From Bombus terrestris (taxonomy: Eukaryota; Arthropoda; Insecta; Hymenoptera; Apidae): DNA of 64,000 bases. Below the pieces are notes generated by a model that was given only the letters and a program-made list of their open reading frames with translations, ran no database searches and was not told the origin of the DNA. The stretch spans positions 19,676,164-19,740,163 of the forward strand of contig NC_063274.1 in assembly GCF_910591885.1 (NCBI RefSeq), given 5' to 3'. The translations under genes were made by a program, and so were the position numbers. Positions 58,201-64,000 of this stretch are shown piece by piece. How positions within the stretch are numbered: position 1 is the stretch's first letter; the number at the start of each line of letters is the position of its first letter.

Positions 58201-60600
58201 ACGATATAACGTATAACGTTATATACGATAACGATATAACGGATAACGTTATATACGATAGCGATATAACGTAGAACGTTATATACGATAACGATATAAC
58301 GTATAACGTTATGTACTATAACGATATTACGTATAACGTTATATACTATATCGATATAACGTTTAACGTTATATACTATATCGATATAACGTATAGCGTT
58401 ATATACGATAACGATATAACGTATAACGTTATAAACTATATCGTTATAACGTATAACGTTATATGCTATATCCATATAACGTATAACGTTATATACTATA
58501 TCGATATAACGTATAACGTTATATACGATAGCGATATAACGCATAACGTTATATACCATAACGATATAACGTAAAACGTTATATACTATAACGATATAAC
58601 GTATAACGTTATGTAGTATTACGATATAACGTATAACGTTATGTAGTATTACGACATAACGTATAACGTTATATACGATAACGATATAACGCATAACGTT
58701 ATATACCATAACGATATAACGTAAAACGTTATGTAGTATTACGATATAACGTATAACGTTATATGCTATATCCATATAACGTATAACGTTATATACTATA
58801 ACGATATAACGTATAACGTTATGTACTATAACGATATAACGTTTAACGTTGTATACGATAACGATATAACGTATAACGTTATAAACTATATCGTTATAAC
58901 GTATAACGATATATACTATATCGATATAATGTATAACGTTATATACGATAACGATATAACGTATAACGTTATGTACTATAACGATATAACGTATAACGTT
59001 ATATACGATAACGATATAACGTATAACGTTAAAAACTATATCGTTATAACGTATAACGTTATATACTATATGGATATAATGTATAACGTTATATACTATA
59101 ACGATATAACGTAAAACGTTATATACGATAACGATATAACGTATAACGTTATAAGCTATATCGTTATAACGTATAACGTGATATGCTATAACGATATAAC
59201 GTATAACGTTATATACGATAACGATATAACGTATAACGTTATGTAGTATTACGATATAACGTATAACGTTATGTAGTATTACGATATAACGTATAACGTT
59301 ATGTAGTATTACGATATAACGTATAACGTTATGTAGTATTACGATATAACGAATAACGGTATGTAGTATTACGATATAACGTATAACGTTATATGCTATA
59401 TCCATATAACGTATAACGTTATATACTATAACGATATAACGTATAACGTTATGTACTATAACGATATAACGTATAACGTTATATACGATAACGATATAAC
59501 GGATAACGTTATATACGATAGCGATATAACGTATAACGTTATATACGATAACGATATAACGTATAACGTTATGTACTATAACGATATAACGTATAACGTT
59601 ATATACTATATCGATATAACGTTTAACGTTATATACTATATCGATATAACGTATAGCGTTATATACGATAACGATATAACGCATAACGTTATATACCATA
59701 ACGATATAACGTAAAACGTTATATACTATAACGATATAACGTATAACGTTATATACGATAACGATATAACGTATAACGTTATAAACTATATCGTTATAAC
59801 GTATAACGTTATATGCTATATCCATATAACGTATAACGTTATATACTATATGGATATAACGTATAACGTTATATACGATAACGATATAACGTATAACGTT
59901 ATATACGATAGCGATATAACGCATAACGTTATATACCATAACGATATAACGTAAAACGTTATATACTATAACGATATAACGTAAAACGTTATATACGATA
60001 ACGATATAATGTATAACGTTATATACGATAACGGTATAACGTATAACGTTATATACTATATCGATATAATGTATAACGTTATATACGATAACGATATAAC
60101 GTATAACGTTATGTAGTATTACGATATAACGTATAACGTTATGTAGTATTACGATATAACGTATAACGTTATGTAGTATTACGATATAACGTATAACGTT
60201 ATGTAGTATTACGATATAACGTATAACGTTATGTAGTATTACGATATAACGAATAACGGTATGTAGTATTACGATATAACGTATAACGTTATATGCTATA
60301 TCCATATAACGTATAACGTTATATACTATAACGATATAACGTATAACGTTATGTACTATAACGATATAACGTATAACGTTATATACGATATCGATATAAC
60401 GTATAACGTTATATACGATAACGATATAACGTATAACGTTATGTACTATGACGATATAACGTATAACGTTATATACTATAACGATATAACGTGAAACGTT
60501 ATATACGATATCGATATAACGTATAACGTTATATACGATAACGATATAACGTATAACGTTAAAAACTATATCGTTATAACGTATAACGTTATATACGATA

Positions 60601-63600
60601 ACGATATAACGTATAACGTTATATACGATAGCGATATAACGCATAACGTTATATACCATAACGATATAACGTAAAACGTTATATACTATAACGATATAAC
60701 GTATAACGTTATGTACTATAACGATATAACGTATAACGTTATATACTATAACGATATAACGTAAAACGTTATATACGATATCGATATAACGTATAACGTT
60801 ATATGCTATATCCATATAACGTATAACGTTATATACTATATCGATATAACGTATAACGTTATGTAGTATTACGATATAACGTATAACGTTATATACTATA
60901 ACGATATACCGTATAACGTTATATACGATAACGATATAACGTATAACGTTATATACGATAGCGATATAACGTATAACGTTATATACGATAACGATATAAC
61001 GTATAACGTTATATACGATAGCGATATAACGTATAACGTTATATACGATAACGATATAACGTATAACGTTATATACGATAGCGATATATCGTATAACGTT
61101 ATATACGATAACGATATAACGTATAACGTTATATACGATAACGATATAACGTATAACGTTATGTACTATAACGATATAAAGTATAACGTTATATACTATA
61201 ACGATATAACGTATAACGTTATGTAGTATTACGATATAACGTATAACGTTATGTAGTATTACGATATAACGTATAACGTTATATACGATAACGATATAAC
61301 GCATAACGTTATATACCATAACGATATAACGTAAAACGTTATATACTATAACGATATAACGTAAAACGTTATATACGATAACGATATAACGTATAACGTT
61401 ATATACGATAACGATATAGCGTATAACGTTATAAACTATATCGTTATAACGTATAACGTTATATACTATATCGATATAATGTATAACATTATATACGATA
61501 ACGATATAACGTATAACGTTATATACGATAACGATATAACGTATAACGTTATAAACTATATCGTTATAACGTATAACGTTATATGCTATATCCATATAAC
61601 GTATAACGTTATATACTATATCGATATAACGTATAACGTTATATGCTATAACGATATAACGTATAACGTTATATACTGTAACGATATAACGTATAACGTT
61701 ATATACGATAACGATATAACGTATAACGTTATGTAGTATTACGATATAACGTATAACGTTATGTAGTATTACGATATAACGTATAACGTTATGTAGTAAT
61801 ACGATATAACGTATAACGTTATATGCTATATCCATATAACGGATAACGTTATATACGATAGCGATATAACGTATAACGTTATAAACTATATCGTTATAAC
61901 GTATAACGTTATATACTATATCGATATAACGTATAACGTTATATGCTATATCCATATAACGTATAACGTTATATACTATAACGATATAACGTATAACGTT
62001 ATGTAGTATTACGATATAACGTATAACGTTATGTAGTATTACGATATAACGTATAACGTTATATACGATAACGATATAACGCATAACATTATATACCATA
62101 ACGATATAACGTAAAACGTTATATACTATAACGATATAACGTAAAACGTTATATACGATAACGATATAACGTATAACGTTATATACGATAACGATATAAC
62201 GTATTACGTTATATCGTTATAACGTATAACGTTATATGCTATATCCATATAATGTATAACGTTATATACTATATCGATATAACGTATAACGTTATATGCT
62301 ATAACGATATAACGTATAACGTTATATACGATAGCGATATAACGCATAACGTTATATACCATAACGATATAACGTAAAACGTTATATACTATAACGATAT
62401 AACGTATAACGTTATGTAGTATTACGATATAACGTATAACGTTATGTAGTATTACGATATAACGTATAACGTTATATACGATAACGATATAACGCATAAC
62501 GTTATATACCATAACGATATAACGTAAAACGTTATATACTATAACGATATAACGTATAACGTTATGTAGTATTACGATATAACGTATAACGTTATGTAGT
62601 ATTACGATATAACGTATAACGTTATATACGATAACGATATGACGCATAACATTATATACCATAACGATATAACGTAAAACGTTATATACTATAACGATAT
62701 AACGTAAAACGTTATATACGATAACGATATAACGTATAACATTATATACGATAACGATATAACGTATAACGTTATAAACTATATCGTTATAACGTATAAC
62801 GTTATATGCTATATCCATATAATGTATAACGTTATATACTATATCGATATAACGTATAACGTTATATGCTATAACGATATAACGTATAACGTTATATACG
62901 ATAGCGATATAACGCATAACGTTATATACCATAACGATATAACGTAAAACGTTATATACTATAACGATATAACGTATAACGTTATGTAGTATTACGATAT
63001 AACGTATAACGTTATGTAGTATTACGATATAACGTATAACGTTATGTAGTATTACGATATAACGTATAACGTTATATACGATAGCGATATAACGTATAAC
63101 GTTATATACGATAACGATATAACGTATAACGTTATGTACTACAACGATATAACGTAAAACGTTATATACTATAACGATATAACGTAAAACGTTATATACG
63201 ATATCGATATAACGTATAACGTTATATGCTATATCCATATAACGTATAACGTTATATACTATATCGATATAACGTATAACGTTATGTAGTATTACGATAT
63301 AACGTATAACGTTATATACGATAGCGATATAACGTATAACGTTATATACCATAACGATATAACGTAAAACGTTATATACTATAACGATATAACGTATAAC
63401 GTTATGTACTATAACGATATAACGTATAACGTTATATACTATAACGATATAACGTAAAACGTTATATACGATATCGATATAACGTATAACGTTATATGCT
63501 ATATCCATATAACGTATAACGTTATATACTATATCGATATAACGTATAACGTTATGTAGTATTACGATATAACGTATAACGTTATATACTATAACGATAT

Positions 63601-64000
63601 ACCGTATAACGTTATATACGATAACGATATAACGTATAACGTTATATACGATAGCGATATAACGTATAACGTTATATACGATAACGATATAACGTATAAC
63701 GGTATATACGATAGCGATATAACGTATAACGTTATATACGATAACGATATAACGTATAACGTTATATACGATAGCGATATATCGTATAACGTTATATACG
63801 ATAACGATATAACGTATAACGTTATATACGATAACGATATAACGTATAACGTTATGTACTATAACGATATAAAGTATAACGTTATATACTATAACGATAT
63901 AACGTATAACGTTATGTAGTATTACGATATAACGTATAACGTTATGTAGTATTACGATATAACGTATAACGTTATATACGATAACGATATAACGCATAAC
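60601..64000. repeat. 700-bp repeat pair near the window end, offset 2693 bp
   Basis: About 60608-61307 corresponds to 63301-64000, sharing the rare atcgtataac block (61088 and 63781). The offset is 2700 minus the 7 bp lost at 62.2 kb. A further short pair, 62221-62460 with 62791-63030, has offset 570. The array continues past the window. Confidence 0.78.
62188..62220. repeat. 33-bp palindrome (16-bp arms, 1-nt centre) at the second register break
   Basis: The arms 62188-62203 and 62205-62220 are exact reverse complements around T at 62204. It coincides with the only 23-bp unit (62198-62220), 7 bp shorter than normal, which restores the register lost at 23 kb. The related normal monomer is at 62761-62790. 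Confidence 0.9.

Larger units (their letters stand above)
5314..64000. repeat. Giant satellite array, 30-bp monomer, runs off the window
   Basis: A continuous head-to-tail array of 58,687 bp. The consensus monomer is block A aacgtataac, block B gttatatacg, block C ataacgatat (8 G+C in 30). Counting by register: 591 units at 5341-23070, one 37-bp unit at 23071-23107, 1303 units at 23108-62197, one 23-bp unit at 62198-62220, 59 units from 62221, and a final 10 bp. Common variants are A: aacgtaaaac, aacgcataac, aacgtttaac, aacggataac, aatgtataac; B: gttatatact, gttatatacc, gttatgtact, gttatgtagt, gttatatgct, gttataaact, gttaaaaact; C: atatcgatat, atagcgatat, attacgatat, atatccatat, atatcgttat. 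Variants are linked: gttatgtagt is nearly always followed by attacgatat, and gttatatacc mostly follows aacgcataac. No gene or other element interrupts it. The orientation never changes except at one 40-bp spot. A centromeric, subtelomeric or heterochromatic location is plausible but not shown. Confidence 0.98.

Noticed and set aside
5483..61736. Many plus-strand open frames of 61-184 codons in the array
   Set aside because: They are the plus-strand equivalent, broken wherever a block variant such as aacgtaaaac or gttatgtagt introduces a stop. They are repeated copies of the same satellite segments.
23082..62099. Open frame of 13,005 codons on the minus strand, and similar ones at 8849-15952, 16025-22702, 6599-7708 and 62204-63997
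   Set aside because: They are decapeptide repeats produced by a satellite whose period is a multiple of three. There is no domain, no non-repeat end and no start context, and the ends are set by chance variants and register breaks.
5314..64000. CRISPR array
   Set aside because: The 30-bp units abut with no unique spacers, and there are no cas genes in a clearly eukaryotic context.
5314..64000. Telomeric repeat array
   Set aside because: The unit is not TTAGG-like or any short G-rich telomerase repeat, and both strands have equal G and C. A subtelomeric position stays possible but unshown.

Overview
The window is eukaryotic and looks like an arthropod, most likely insect, repeat region. The evidence is a Jockey-like non-LTR retrotransposon with an A-rich coding strand and a poly(A) tail, followed by a very long AT-rich satellite. 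Nothing bacterial is present: no operons, tRNA, rRNA or CRISPR. The order or species cannot be decided from the sequence.

Layout: (1) 1-16 is a 16-base stub, followed by a 200-N scaffold gap at 17-216. (2) 217-5313 is the body and 3' end of one non-LTR retrotransposon. ORF1 (zinc-knuckle, Gag-like nucleic-acid binding protein) is open from the gap edge to 1549. ORF2 (APE-type endonuclease plus reverse transcriptase) runs to 4898 in the next frame, with every catalytic motif intact but no AUG ahead of its endonuclease domain. A 3' UTR of about 390 bp carries an internal 26-A run, an AATAAA signal and a terminal 23-A tail. (3) 5314-64000, right to the window edge, is one uninterrupted satellite array of a 30-bp monomer: 1953 thirty-bp units plus one 37-bp and one 23-bp unit by my count. 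No host gene is visible.

The satellite is the unusual part. Its monomer is three 10-bp blocks (A aacgtataac, B gttatatacg, C ataacgatat). In the consensus every C and G lies in a CpG, and the A/B junction is a 12-bp palindrome with an AACGTT core. Dozens of block variants are arranged in nested higher-order repeats (offsets of 1230, 1740, 2040, 2190, 3660, 5760, 7440 and 10020 bp, all multiples of 30) at about 99.8% identity, so the array has grown by recent segmental duplication. In 58.7 kb I see only two breaks of the 30-bp register, and each lies in an unusually long perfect palindrome. A third site is an in-place inversion between 10-bp inverted repeats. Together these point to hairpin- or cruciform-linked mutation in an otherwise rigid register.

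Working picture: ORF1 and ORF2 would act together as an RNP for target-primed reverse transcription, and the element's poly(A) 3' end joins the satellite directly. It either inserted into the array or marks its edge. The gap hides the 5' junction that would decide this. The enormous open frames across the array (up to 13,005 codons on the minus strand) follow from the period being divisible by three and are not annotated as genes.
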